Of a DNA stretch of 64,000 nt, positions 34,421 to 43,200 are shown piece after piece (the stretch's first letter is position 1; the number at the start of each line of letters is the position of its first letter). The notes under the pieces are model-generated. The model saw only the letters and a list, made by a program, of their open reading frames with translations. It was not told the origin of the DNA and ran no database searches. This DNA comes from SIG459 sp045631645 (GTDB lineage: Bacteria; Bacillota; Clostridia; Oscillospirales; Oscillospiraceae). The DNA lies in the NCBI GenBank assembly GCA_045631645.1, contig JAZQVC010000038.1, positions 21,936 through 85,935 on the forward strand. The letters are read 5' to 3'. The position numbers were made by a program, and so were the translations under genes.

Positions 34421-34462
34421 AAAAACCCGATATACCTTCGATAAAGGTATATCGGTTTTTTT
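34421..34462. terminator. Bidirectional terminator between the ABC-F gene and the P1B-like gene
   Basis: An 11-bp stem (34428-34438 with 34444-34454) is flanked by a five-A run and a seven-T run. Confidence 0.88.
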
Positions 34463-35586
34463 CAAAACTTTCCTTTTGCTCTGAAAGCGCGAAGAGAATT
34501 CAATGTGAGAAGAATTGCTATGCCGCTGTCAGCAAAAACAGCAAACCAGAGAGAGCTGATTCCAAACGCTCCGAGGATTATAACAACAAGTTTCAGCAAA
34601 ACTGTTGCAATAATATTTTCAATGGCAATTCGTCTTGCCTTGGTGGATATTTGATGGGCAATGGCAAATCTTTCCTCGCCGCCAATCACAACAAGGTCAG
34701 CAGCCAGTTCCCTTTTTTCATACTCATCAAGGAAAACAATGCTCTCCCCATGTCTGGAACTGTTTCGAGGACTGAGTTTATCTGTTGCGACGCGGTCAAT
34801 AACGCTTGGGCCATGGAAGAAAACACCTCTTCCGGCGGCAGCTGCTATACCTGCAAAGTAAGCCATAGGAACGGAAATGACAACCGCGCAGGGGCAAGCC
34901 AGAACAAGGAAGGTCAGCGCTCTGCAAACTCCATCGCGGAGTGAGGTTTCCCCAAGAAGAGGAAGGGCTACAGCAATCAAGACAGCGCAGGCAAGAACAA
35001 TGGGGGTATATATCTTTGCAAAGCGGGTTATAAAACGCTCACTTTTTGCCTTTTCCTGCCCTATGGGCGCATAAGAGCCGGTGACAGACGCGATTTTCCG
35101 TCTGCTATGGCGTATAGCGCAATCCTGAAATGTTTCTCCAACGCGATAAAGGAACATTACCGCGGCAGCTTCATGATAATTGCCGATTATGAATGCAGCA
35201 GCCGCTGCAACACTCATGAGAATATATTCGTTAAAATATTTTCCCTTGAAAAGATTTTTTACTGCAGAAATAAGAACATCATATCCTGCTATGATGGTAA
35301 CAGCCGCAAAGAGAATTATCTCAATTACTGCATTATCATGGAGAAATCCCTCAAAAATCCAGTGGCTGAAGAAAAGAATTGCAGAGACAATAAGTCTTGC
35401 GACCATCATCTTATCTACTCCGTGATGATGCTGTATTTCATGATGGTGGCAGCAGCAGGTGCCGTCATCATGGTGGTGATGAGCATGTCCCTCGCCGTCA
35501 CATTCCTCCGCGTGGCTATGATGAGTGTGCTCATGCTCGTGCTTATATTCATTTTCATGTTCATGACTATGATGGTGTTTATGCAA
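34462..35586 (-). CDS. Zinc-type P1B-ATPase membrane scaffold lacking actuator and catalytic domains
   Basis: This protein of about 374 residues has the full eight-helix membrane part of a Zn/Cd/Pb P1B-ATPase but no ATPase machinery. Residue numbers below count from the GTG at 35595. Residues 1-60 hold about 23 histidines and 4 cysteines. Helices follow at about 64-160. Residues 161-190, where a roughly 110-residue actuator domain should sit, form a short loop that rejoins the family at KSERFITRFAKIYTP. Helix 6 carries CPC (234-236). The expected DKTGT phosphorylation site, nucleotide domain and GDGxND hinge are absent; about 50 residues (262-315) replace roughly 250. Helices 7-8 keep Asn327, Lys335 and Asp356 of the zinc site. 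I choose the TTG at 35586, with GAGGTGAT upstream; the GTG at 35595 overlaps that site. Confidence 0.82.
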   Translation of the reverse strand: MHKHHHSHEHENEYKHEHEHTHHSHAEECDGEGHAHHHHDDGTCCCHHHEIQHHHGVDKMMVARLIVSAILFFSHWIFEGFLHDNAVIEIILFAAVTIIAGYDVLISAVKNLFKGKYFNEYILMSVAAAAAFIIGNYHEAAAVMFLYRVGETFQDCAIRHSRRKIASVTGSYAPIGQEKAKSERFITRFAKIYTPIVLACAVLIAVALPLLGETSLRDGVCRALTFLVLACPCAVVISVPMAYFAGIAAAAGRGVFFHGPSVIDRVATDKLSPRNSSRHGESIVFLDEYEKRELAADLVVIGGEERFAIAHQISTKARRIAIENIIATVLLKLVVIILGAFGISSLWFAVFADSGIAILLTLNSLRAFRAKGKF

Positions 35587-35601
35587 ATTTATCACCTCAA
35601 C

Positions 35602-35643
35602 AAAAAAGACAATTCATCCCCGCAAAAAGCTGCGGGGATGAAA
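35602..35643 (-). terminator. Hairpin between the TetR gene and the P1B-like gene
   Basis: A perfect 11-bp stem (35631-35641 with 35614-35624) is followed on the minus strand by ATTGTC and a six-T run. It ends or attenuates transcription between the regulator and the membrane protein. Confidence 0.75.
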
Positions 35644-35648
35644 TAATG

Positions 35649-36245
35649 TTACTTCTTCAAAACCTCACAGAGAAGACTGATATGATTTTCCATTCTGCGT
35701 GTTATATCAAAATCGGCTCCATGTATACACCAGTTATAACATACGCCTCTGAATATATCAAAAATATATTCAACAATTTGTTTTGATTTTATGTCAGTCT
35801 TCAATTCTCCCGCTTTCTTTCCCTCTTCGATCACATCATAGATCAGGTACTGCATCGGGCGGGCAAGGGCAAACCATTCATTGGTCGGATGGAAAAGAAC
35901 TCTCATAACATCTATGCCCGTCTGCACATTCAGCTGGGCATAATGATACGCAAATATATGAAGCTTTTCTATGGAAGTTTTTCCTGCGAATTCGCTTTCA
36001 ACGGCATCATGTATGTACTTATCGCCGTGTTCATATATGCTTTTAAGTATATCAATTTTGGACTTGTAGCAGTTATAGAAAGTGCCGATAGGAATATTGG
36101 CCTCAGCGCAAATATCACGTACGGTGGTACCCTGAAAACCCTTTTCGCTCATAAGCTGCATTGCTTTATCGAAAATAATCTTCTGGGTTTCAGAGGTCTT
36201 TCTATATGCTCTTTTTGTCTTTTCATTCATGACGTTTTTTTCCAT
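35649..36245 (-). CDS. TetR/AcrR-family transcriptional regulator
   Basis: This protein of about 198 residues has an N-terminal helix-turn-helix of TetR type, with the pattern TVRDICAEANIPIGTFYNCYKSK, and an all-helical ligand domain. I choose the ATG at 36245, which has GGAG 7 bases upstream, over an ATG at 36272 that has none. TetR proteins repress until a small ligand binds. It lies directly upstream of the His-rich P1B-like gene on the same strand, so it may control it, possibly in response to metal or another signal. No operator was identified. Confidence 0.87.
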   Translation of the reverse strand: MEKNVMNEKTKRAYRKTSETQKIIFDKAMQLMSEKGFQGTTVRDICAEANIPIGTFYNCYKSKIDILKSIYEHGDKYIHDAVESEFAGKTSIEKLHIFAYHYAQLNVQTGIDVMRVLFHPTNEWFALARPMQYLIYDVIEEGKKAGELKTDIKSKQIVEYIFDIFRGVCYNWCIHGADFDITRRMENHISLLCEVLKK

Positions 36246-36280
36246 TACCATACTCCGGAATAAAAATAACAAAAGATATA

Positions 36281-36317
36281 AAAAGACCTTTTACACTTTA
36301 ACGGTAAAAGGTCTTTT
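36281..36317 (-). terminator. Terminator after tRNA-Arg
   Basis: A perfect 14-bp stem (36304-36317 with 36281-36294) begins one base after the tRNA CCA end and includes its own T-run. Confidence 0.85.
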
Positions 36318-36394
36318 TGGCACCCTCGACTGGATTCGAACCAGCGGCACATGGCGTCGGAGGCCATTGCTCTATCCATCTGAGCTACGAGGGC
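36318..36394 (-). tRNA. tRNA-Arg (anticodon CCG)
   Basis: A 77-base cloverleaf with encoded CCA (36318-36320). The anticodon stem ATGGC/GCCAT closes the loop CTCCGAC, giving anticodon CCG, which reads CGG. The acceptor stem is GCCCTCG paired with CGAGGGT. Confidence 0.94.
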
Positions 36395-36416
36395 TTATTT
36401 TTACCGAACATGGGAC

Positions 36417-36445
36417 ATTATATCCCACAATTTTGTAAAAGTAAA
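36417..36445 (-). promoter_or_regulatory. Promoter of tRNA-Arg
   Basis: On the minus strand TTTACT (36440-36445) and a perfect TATAAT (36417-36422) are separated by 17 bases, and the -10 box lies 22 bases before the tRNA. Confidence 0.6.
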
Positions 36446-36473
36446 GCCCATTATGTCAGAGTTCAAGCCGAAT

Positions 36474-37394
36474 TCAGAACAAAACGTACATTATAATTGG
36501 GATCGAAATCAGGGACACGAGAGTGGTCATAAACACACCTCTGCTGGCAACATTTATGTCAGCACCATACTCAATGCTGAACATAGAAGCCAGAACCGCA
36601 GAGGGCATCGCGGAAGTTACAACCAAAATTCCAAGATAAACGGGATTCGTAATAAAAAGACGGCAGATAAAGAAAATCAGCACGGGAGAAATAATAAGTT
36701 TAAGAAGGCACAGGCCGTACATTCTCAGATCCTTAAGCATTTCTCCAAGGCGGCTCATACCGAGGTTTGCACCGATGCACACCATAGAAAGAGGAATCAG
36801 AATTGCTGCGAGACCGGATGCCGCATCAAGAACTTCAACGGGCAGAGGCAGCTTGGCAACAAACAGAATAATGGCGGCAAAAGTTGCTACAAGAGCGGGA
36901 TTGAGCAAAAAGTTAAAGCTCAGTTTAGCGCCAACCTGCCCGCCTTTTATCATGACAATTCCAATGGTATAGGTTGCAAGGAAGAAGGGTATCAGGCAAA
37001 TGGCTGCAAGGAACACGGCGTCGGGTCCAAATAAAGCCGACACGATAGGAAAGCCCATGAAGCCGACGTTGCCGAAGGCCACTAAAAACTTGAAAAGACC
37101 TCTGTCGGCTTTTTTCCTCACAAAAATCGGAACTAAAATATATGCAATGGCAAGGAGCAGCAGCTGCATGATTACCGCATACAGGAAAAGTTCTCCTATA
37201 TCCCGAATGCTCATGGTAAGCCGTGTATCCAGCACGGATGAAATTATCATTGCAGGCTGGCCTATATAAAGCAGAACAGTATTAACTTTTTTAACTGTAT
37301 CGGCCTCAATTTTTTTCACCTTGGCAGCTATAAAGCCAACGATGATATAAATAAAGAGTACGATAAGCCGACTAAAGAGGTTGCTGAGATCCAT
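36474..37394 (-). CDS. AEC family permease (auxin efflux carrier superfamily)
   Basis: This 306-residue membrane protein has ten predicted transmembrane helices in two five-helix halves, as in the AEC family. Bacterial members carry malate, malonate or other organic acids. Family features include the NVGFMGFPIV motif in the first half and the ASAMPSAVLA-type motif in the second. The gene starts 15 bases after the mgtE region and shares its strand. The substrate cannot be told from the sequence. Confidence 0.85.
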   Translation of the reverse strand: MDLSNLFSRLIVLFIYIIVGFIAAKVKKIEADTVKKVNTVLLYIGQPAMIISSVLDTRLTMSIRDIGELFLYAVIMQLLLLAIAYILVPIFVRKKADRGLFKFLVAFGNVGFMGFPIVSALFGPDAVFLAAICLIPFFLATYTIGIVMIKGGQVGAKLSFNFLLNPALVATFAAIILFVAKLPLPVEVLDAASGLAAILIPLSMVCIGANLGMSRLGEMLKDLRMYGLCLLKLIISPVLIFFICRLFITNPVYLGILVVTSAMPSAVLASMFSIEYGADINVASRGVFMTTLVSLISIPIIMYVLF

Positions 37395-37409
37395 TTAATT
37401 CCTTTCGCG

Positions 37410-38834
37410 CTATGCTCCAAGCAACAATCTGGCAATAGAGAAATATATAAGCAGGGAGACAGCGTCAGTTAGGGTTGTAATAATGGGACTTGCCATTACG
37501 GCAGGGTCAATACCTATTTTCTCGGCCAACATGGGAAGTGTGCAGCCAACTATCTTCGCAAATACAACAACAAAAAGAACGGTGGCGCTGACAGTGAGGG
37601 CAATCATCACATTAATGTCGCTGTTGCCGAGAATGAGCTTATCCAAAAGGAACATCTTGCCGAAGTTAACTATTGCAAGGCAAAGTCCGCAAAGAACAGA
37701 GACTCGAACTTCCTTCCAAAGCACCAAAAGCACGTCTCTGGGCTCAGTGTCACCTATGGAAAGGCTACGGATAACGGCTGTTGAAGCCTGACTTCCGGAG
37801 TTACCGCCCGTACCCATCAGCATAGGCATAAAGGCAATAAGCGCAGCCTGAGTTGCAAGGGCATCCTCAAAAGAGGTGAGAATCATGCTTGTGAAAGTTG
37901 CGGAAAGCATCAGCAGCATAAGCCAGGGCAAGCGGTTTCCAAAAATCTCCATTACGGGAGTTCGGGAATATGGCTTATCCGAAGGGGTGATAGCTGCCAT
38001 CAGTTCGATATCTTCTGTGGCCTCCTGTTCCATAACGTCCATGACGTCGTCAACAGTTACTATACCCACAAGACGGTGCTCTTTATCCACAACGGGGATA
38101 GTGAGAAGGTTATAGTCGGAGAACATGGTGGAGACATCTTCCTGGTCGTCCTCGGTTGTTGCATAAATGAGAAGCTCATTCATGATGTCCTCGATAATGT
38201 CATCCTCTTCTGCCATTATCAGGTCCTTAACCGTTACAACGCCCTCAAGCTTTCTGTCCGCACTTGTAACAAAGCAGGTGTAAACAGTCTCCTTGTCCGC
38301 ACCGATTCTCTTGATGCGGGCAAAGGATTCCTTTACGCTCATATACTTTTTAAGGTCTATAAACTCCGCAGTCATTATGCTTCCTGCGGAATTTTCGGGA
38401 TACTTGAGATACTGGTTGATAAGCCTTCTTGTTTCCGGAGTGGAAATACGCATGACACGGGCAACCACGTTTGCGGGAAGCTCTTCCATCATATCCACAG
38501 TATCGTCCAGAAACAGCTCATCAAGGATGCTTCCAAGCTCTGCATCGGTTACAGAGTTGATGATATACTCCTGCTCAGGAACATCAAGCTCCGCGAAAAC
38601 ATCCGCTCCGTGTTCCTTGCTCAAAACACGGAAAACCTTTATCATCTGCTGCTCAGGAAGCTCCATGAGAAATTCAGCAACGTCGAAAGCGTCACTGGCT
38701 TCAAGGTGCGCCTGAAGAGCTTTAAGCTTTTTTTCCTCCAGAAGCCTGTGCATTTCCTCAAGCTTCTGTTCCTGTCGGGTTTCAAAGTCCATGGATTCTT
38801 CGTTTATCTCTTCAATGATTTCCATATCATCCAT
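37410..38834 (-). CDS. mgtE: Magnesium transporter MgtE
   Basis: This 474-residue protein is a Mg2+ channel of the MgtE family. The N-terminal superhelical domain (about 25-130) and a pair of CBS domains (about 135-265) form the cytoplasmic magnesium sensor. Five transmembrane helices follow (about 300-470), with the GTGGNSGSQAST pore motif intact. High internal Mg2+ closes the channel through the CBS domains. I looked for an M-box riboswitch upstream and did not see one in the 54 bases to ahcY, so it is probably co-transcribed with ahcY. Confidence 0.93.
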   Translation of the reverse strand: MDDMEIIEEINEESMDFETRQEQKLEEMHRLLEEKKLKALQAHLEASDAFDVAEFLMELPEQQMIKVFRVLSKEHGADVFAELDVPEQEYIINSVTDAELGSILDELFLDDTVDMMEELPANVVARVMRISTPETRRLINQYLKYPENSAGSIMTAEFIDLKKYMSVKESFARIKRIGADKETVYTCFVTSADRKLEGVVTVKDLIMAEEDDIIEDIMNELLIYATTEDDQEDVSTMFSDYNLLTIPVVDKEHRLVGIVTVDDVMDVMEQEATEDIELMAAITPSDKPYSRTPVMEIFGNRLPWLMLLMLSATFTSMILTSFEDALATQAALIAFMPMLMGTGGNSGSQASTAVIRSLSIGDTEPRDVLLVLWKEVRVSVLCGLCLAIVNFGKMFLLDKLILGNSDINVMIALTVSATVLFVVVFAKIVGCTLPMLAEKIGIDPAVMASPIITTLTDAVSLLIYFSIARLLLGA

Positions 38835-38888
38835 GAATAAGCACCTCCCCCGAAAATTAATTATAAAGCGGTGCTACCGCCTGCAAAA

Positions 38889-40124
38889 TCAGATGCCCAG
38901 ATACTCCATCTGCTCGGCGCTGAGAGTATCAATAGTGATACCGAGAGTTTCAAGCTTTTTGAAAGCAACAGCCCAATCGGTCTCTTTGGGAACAGCAATA
39001 ACGTCAACGGGAACATTGCCACGGTTATCAACGAGATACTTTGCGGAAAGAGCCTGAATTGCAAAGCTCATATCCATAATCTCTGCGGGATGTCCGTCAC
39101 CTGCTGCCAGATTGACAATTCGGCCTTCGCCAAGAACATAGACGGTGTTGCCGGTGGGCAGAACATAGGCATCAATATTATTGCGTGCTTCATAAGTGGA
39201 TACGGCATAGTTTCTGAGGCAGGCCATATCAACTTCAACATCGAAGTGACCGGCATTGGTCAGAATAGCGCCGTTTTTCATTTTTGCAAAATGTCTCTCG
39301 GTGATAACACAGTCGCAGCCGGTAACGGTGCAGAAAATATCACCTCTTGCGGCAGCTTCGTCCATAGTCATAACGGTGAAGCCGTCCATATGTGCCTCGA
39401 TTGCCTTGACGGGGTCAACCTCGGTGACGATGACGCGGGCACCAAGACCCTTTGCGCGCATTGCAACACCCTTGCCGCACCAACCGTAACCTGCAACAAC
39501 AACTTCCTTGCCGGCAACAATAAGATTGGTAGTACGATTAATTGCATCGAATACAGACTGACCGGTGCCGTAGCGATTATCGAAAAGATGCTTGCAGTCA
39601 GCCTCATTAACCATGACCATGGGGAACTTAAGAGTTCCTGCCTTGGCCATTGCCTTCAAACGAAGAATACCGGTTGTGGTCTCCTCGCAGCCGCCGATTA
39701 CATCGGGGATAAGATGGGGGAATTCGGTATGCATCATATGAACAAGGTCGCCACCATCATCGATAATGATGTTGGGACCCCACTCCAGAGCTGCACGAAT
39801 ATCAGCCTCATACTGCTCCATGGTTACACCGTGATGGGCGAAAACCTCAAGACCGCCTGCAACAAGTGCTGCGCAGACATCATCCTGAGTGGAAAGAGGG
39901 TTGGATCCGGTTACGCGCATCTGTGCGCCGCCCATTGCCATAACGCGGCAAAGATAAGCGGTTTTTGCCTCAAGATGGACGGAAAGGGTACATTTCAGAC
40001 CAGCAAAGGGCTTGGTCTTCTCAAATTCCTCAGCGATAGCGCGGAGGATGGGCATATTGTTTTCAACCCACTTTATTTTCTTTTCGCCTGCGGGGGCGAG
40101 ATTGATATCGGTAATACTGCTCAT
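38889..40124 (-). CDS. ahcY: Adenosylhomocysteinase
   Basis: This 411-residue NAD-dependent enzyme splits S-adenosylhomocysteine to homocysteine and adenosine, recycling the methyl cycle. The motifs NPLSTQDDVCAAL, the NAD-site VAGYGWCGKGVA and the C-terminal Asn-His region are intact. It is the short form, without the roughly 40-residue insert of many bacterial and eukaryotic enzymes. AGAGGA lies before the ATG at 40124. I found no SAH riboswitch upstream. It leads an ahcY-mgtE-AEC run. Confidence 0.95.
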   Translation of the reverse strand: MSSITDINLAPAGEKKIKWVENNMPILRAIAEEFEKTKPFAGLKCTLSVHLEAKTAYLCRVMAMGGAQMRVTGSNPLSTQDDVCAALVAGGLEVFAHHGVTMEQYEADIRAALEWGPNIIIDDGGDLVHMMHTEFPHLIPDVIGGCEETTTGILRLKAMAKAGTLKFPMVMVNEADCKHLFDNRYGTGQSVFDAINRTTNLIVAGKEVVVAGYGWCGKGVAMRAKGLGARVIVTEVDPVKAIEAHMDGFTVMTMDEAAARGDIFCTVTGCDCVITERHFAKMKNGAILTNAGHFDVEVDMACLRNYAVSTYEARNNIDAYVLPTGNTVYVLGEGRIVNLAAGDGHPAEIMDMSFAIQALSAKYLVDNRGNVPVDVIAVPKETDWAVAFKKLETLGITIDTLSAEQMEYLGI

Positions 40125-40212
40125 GTTAATTCCTCTCTTTATTTACAAATTAATTTAACAAAATAAGACTATTTTATTTTATCACCGCAGTATTACAAAA
40201 ACAACCTTAATA

Positions 40213-40250
40213 TGAAAAAAATTCTCACCACCTAATAGGTAGTGAGAATT
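40213..40250 (-). terminator. Terminator after the spoIIE-linked small gene
   Basis: A 13-bp stem with one G-U pair (40237-40249 with 40221-40233) is followed on the minus strand by six T residues. Confidence 0.85.
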
Positions 40251-40254
40251 AAAT

Positions 40255-40593
40255 TTACAGTACATTCAAAATGATTATTGTTACAAATATTCCTACTGCC
40301 GCTCCCAGGGCTGAAAAGAACAAAGGAGGCATATTTGACAAGAATTTTTTCGGCTGAGAAACATAATCTCTCACATAATCATCGGCCACTCTTTGGGCTT
40401 CTCTCAGCACTTCTCCTCCCCTTTCCCCTTGGGGCTCTTTAAGTATAAAAATAGCCTGCTCAAAAAATTTGGGGTCGGGAGATTTCACCACCACTACCCT
40501 TTTACTTGTTCCCTTTACCACTTTTCTGCCCTCCTGTCTTGGAAATTTTTCTATTTGTTCCCAGTTTACCCGTTTATTGGAGGGATTATTCAT
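40255..40593 (-). CDS. Small tail-anchored protein of unknown function, downstream of spoIIE
   Basis: This protein of about 112 residues is basic at the N-terminus, has a central KSPDPKFFEQAIFILKE segment, and ends with a single transmembrane helix (about 90-110) that leaves almost no tail outside. It therefore looks like a tail-anchored cytoplasmic protein. I place the start at the ATG at 40593, because the open frame upstream of it overlaps the end of spoIIE and lacks family character. It follows spoIIE by 61 bases and ends at a strong terminator. I recognise no family; a sporulation role is only suggested by position. Confidence 0.65.
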   Translation of the reverse strand: MNNPSNKRVNWEQIEKFPRQEGRKVVKGTSKRVVVVKSPDPKFFEQAIFILKEPQGERGGEVLREAQRVADDYVRDYVSQPKKFLSNMPPLFFSALGAAVGIFVTIIILNVL

Positions 40594-40654
40594 TGCGCCT
40601 TTATAGAACTTTGTTCTCCTGATCGCAGTAAAAAAATTCACCTTTCCCAGCACC

Positions 40655-42991
40655 TCACACACGCTTTTCAAGTTTAACCGCAAGTACAGTCATATCATCT
40701 CCCGCTCCATATCGGGTATATGCTGTCTGGAGAGTTTGCCGCGCAAGATTTTTTGCGTCCGCGCCATCATATTCGCTCAATATTTCTCTGAGCCAGTCAT
40801 CATTGGTTTCGGCAACAACGCCATCACTGGCTACAATGGCAACACTTCCCGGTTTTAATCTCATTTTCACAATATCAGGTCCGTCACCCTCTCCAACAAC
40901 AAGACCGGCAGCAAGATTCTCGCTCCTCACTCTTCTTACTGTTTTTCCGCTTTTCACATAGCTAGGCGCTGCTCCGTATTTATAAAAATAAGTTTCACCA
41001 CTAAAAAGATCTATACACATCAGATCAACCGTTGCAAATCCCCACTCCTCTCCGTTTTTCAGCAACATCATTGAGTTTAAGATTTTCATTGCAACCACAG
41101 GATCCACTCCTGCTCTCAAAAACCGCTCCAAAATTCTTACGGCAGCGACGGACTCCTTCGCCGCATTTTCACCGCTGCCCATACCGTCAGACAAAATTAT
41201 GCAAAGCTTTCCCTGATCGGTCTTAAAGTATGTTCCCCTGTCTCCCGATACTGCTTCGCCCCGCTTTTTCATTGATGCAATTCCAACGCTTGCGCTCAAA
41301 GGCTCTGCCTCAAGCAGCACGATTCTTCCTTCTCCGGTATTTTCTTCGCTTACAGGTCTGCAGAGTCTTAATCCAACGGCAGCAGAGAGCTTATCCAGAT
41401 AGGATTTATCTCTAAGCAACTGATTAAGCTTTGTGCTTTCTATTGTTATATGAAGTCTTCCGCTTCTATCCCGGAATACAGAAACATCAGCTTCAACGTC
41501 AATGCTTCCCAAAAATCTTAAAATCCGTCTTTGACTGAGCATATCTGGTCCATAGGAATTAAGCAGCTCTTCTGATAAATCCTGAAGCAATTTGGAAAGA
41601 TCTATATACTGCCCGTAGGCCGCAATTGCGTTTTCCCGAATTCTTGCTCTGAACTGTTTTCTATAAGTTTTCGCTCTAAGTTCACCGTTTATTGCTCCAA
41701 CAAGTTCACCAATGCTTGGGCATTTCATGGCAAAATGTTCTGCAACATCGCTTTTAATAACCATTCCCCGACTTTTTATAACAGGAGTAACATCATTAAA
41801 TACAGAGAGTGTATCCATATAGTTATTATTCCAGCATTCATTTTTCTGCCTGCAATGGGCGCAAACCGCATCTGCAGCTCTATCGAATATTGCTGAAATA
41901 TCCTCATCATTGCATTCTTTTCCCAAACTTTCATCAACGGTATAGAAAAGTTCTTTCATAGCTAGGGCAATTTTTTCAACGCGTCGGGCTGCATACTTTC
42001 TAAGCCCCGATTCCCCCTGACTTAATTGTTGAGGTTTCAAAAAAGAACCTAAATAATTTTGAACACCGGAGGGCAAAAGCATAAACACCACACTTGATGC
42101 AAACACCTCATAAAAGACGCCCATCTCTCCGGTCTCTCCCATAGTCCCCAATGCAGCAACAGCCGCCGAAACTATAAAACTGATAACAAAAAACAACTTG
42201 CCGTGGCGGGAGAAAAGCCCCGAAATAAGCCCCGCAAAAGAATAAACAAATGTCATACCGGCCGATGAAGCGACAGATATATCCATTGCAAGGCCCAGAG
42301 CCGTTCCTGCAGCAGCGCCGGAGAGAGTTCCGCCCTTAAATGCGGAAACCATTACAACAATAAGTGCTATAAATCTTCCTATTGATACAAGTCCCATTAT
42401 TTCTATTCTGTTAAGACTCATCATTATTGCTGCCAAAAAGATAATGACAGCAACTCCATGACGTATCTCAGCAGATTCTGTATCCCGCTCCCCCGTGCTG
42501 AGCGCCTCACGGAAAAAGTAGGCTCCTCCTCCCGCCATAATTACTTTCCCAATAAGAATACTTAAGCCTTCAAAGCTTTCATTTATATCAAGGCTGCCGA
42601 GAATTCCAGTTACAAGAGTGAAAAAGGATGCAATCATCGGCATAAACCATAGCTTTTTATAAATTTTTAAATCCTGAAAAATATACACCGATGTAAAAAC
42701 GAGAAAGACTGCCGCAACGCACTTGATTCCCTCAGTAAATGGAAATCCCACCAGATATGCAACAGATGCACCAAGCGCGCAAAAAAAGCCCGAGAGATGC
42801 GCTCCCGATTGCGCTGCGGCAGCAATCCCCAAACTTCCGCATCCACCAAAAACCGGTATTATTCCCAGAATAAATCCCAGCAAAAGATTAAGAGACCATC
42901 CAAGCGCCGTTGATAGCTGCGGTCTTTGTCCCGTAATTGAGCCGCTTACCAATGCTCTTCTCAGCTCCATCATTCGTGGTTTAATTTTCAC
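40655..42991 (-). CDS. spoIIE: Stage II sporulation protein E (SpoIIE phosphatase)
   Basis: This 778-residue membrane phosphatase dephosphorylates SpoIIAA, which frees sigma F in the forespore, and helps form the polar septum. About ten N-terminal transmembrane helices (roughly residues 25-310) precede a long regulatory region and a C-terminal PP2C domain whose DGMGSGENAAKESVAAV motif holds the metal-binding aspartate. Translation starts at the GTG at 42991, with AGGGGG 7 bases upstream. A promoter with 21-base spacing lies upstream. It is strong evidence that the organism forms spores. Confidence 0.94.
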   Translation of the reverse strand: MKIKPRMMELRRALVSGSITGQRPQLSTALGWSLNLLLGFILGIIPVFGGCGSLGIAAAAQSGAHLSGFFCALGASVAYLVGFPFTEGIKCVAAVFLVFTSVYIFQDLKIYKKLWFMPMIASFFTLVTGILGSLDINESFEGLSILIGKVIMAGGGAYFFREALSTGERDTESAEIRHGVAVIIFLAAIMMSLNRIEIMGLVSIGRFIALIVVMVSAFKGGTLSGAAAGTALGLAMDISVASSAGMTFVYSFAGLISGLFSRHGKLFFVISFIVSAAVAALGTMGETGEMGVFYEVFASSVVFMLLPSGVQNYLGSFLKPQQLSQGESGLRKYAARRVEKIALAMKELFYTVDESLGKECNDEDISAIFDRAADAVCAHCRQKNECWNNNYMDTLSVFNDVTPVIKSRGMVIKSDVAEHFAMKCPSIGELVGAINGELRAKTYRKQFRARIRENAIAAYGQYIDLSKLLQDLSEELLNSYGPDMLSQRRILRFLGSIDVEADVSVFRDRSGRLHITIESTKLNQLLRDKSYLDKLSAAVGLRLCRPVSEENTGEGRIVLLEAEPLSASVGIASMKKRGEAVSGDRGTYFKTDQGKLCIILSDGMGSGENAAKESVAAVRILERFLRAGVDPVVAMKILNSMMLLKNGEEWGFATVDLMCIDLFSGETYFYKYGAAPSYVKSGKTVRRVRSENLAAGLVVGEGDGPDIVKMRLKPGSVAIVASDGVVAETNDDWLREILSEYDGADAKNLARQTLQTAYTRYGAGDDMTVLAVKLEKRV

Positions 42992-43021
42992 ATTATTGCC
43001 CCCTAAAATAAGTTTACATAA

Positions 43022-43054
43022 ATTATAGAGGACGGCACTCGGAAAACCTGTCAT
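43022..43054 (-). promoter_or_regulatory. SpoIIE promoter with 21-base spacing (Spo0A-activated type)
   Basis: On the minus strand ATGACA (43049-43054) and a perfect TATAAT (43022-43027) are 21 bases apart. Bacillus spoIIE and spoIIG promoters have this unusual spacing and depend on Spo0A with sigma A. A partial 0A-like match lies near 43062-43071. Confidence 0.55.
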
Positions 43055-43200
43055 AGGGTGCTGTTGATAAATATTGTTTATGATATGGAAATGACGGGAA
43101 ATATGTTAGTCAATTTTCCCCTAATCCCAAGCTTATTGATTTTTGCACGAAAATGTGTAAAAATAAGCTTATAAAATAAGTGCGAATGGAGGGATTTATC

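Noticed and set aside
34462..35586. The idea that the P1B-like gene is a frameshifted or broken pseudogene
   Set aside because: The frame is uninterrupted, both deletions are in frame, and the transmembrane metal-site residues are all kept.
38835..38888. A search for an M-box (Mg2+) riboswitch before mgtE
   Set aside because: Only 54 bases separate it from ahcY, too short for an M-box, and no matching structure was seen.
38871..40166. A 431-codon open frame opposite ahcY
   Set aside because: It lies fully over a highly conserved enzyme gene and carries Cys/His/Asn-rich, motif-free sequence typical of antisense shadows.
40125..40254. A search for an SAH riboswitch before ahcY
   Set aside because: The sequence is AT-rich, with only the terminator of the previous gene; the conserved SAH core was not found.
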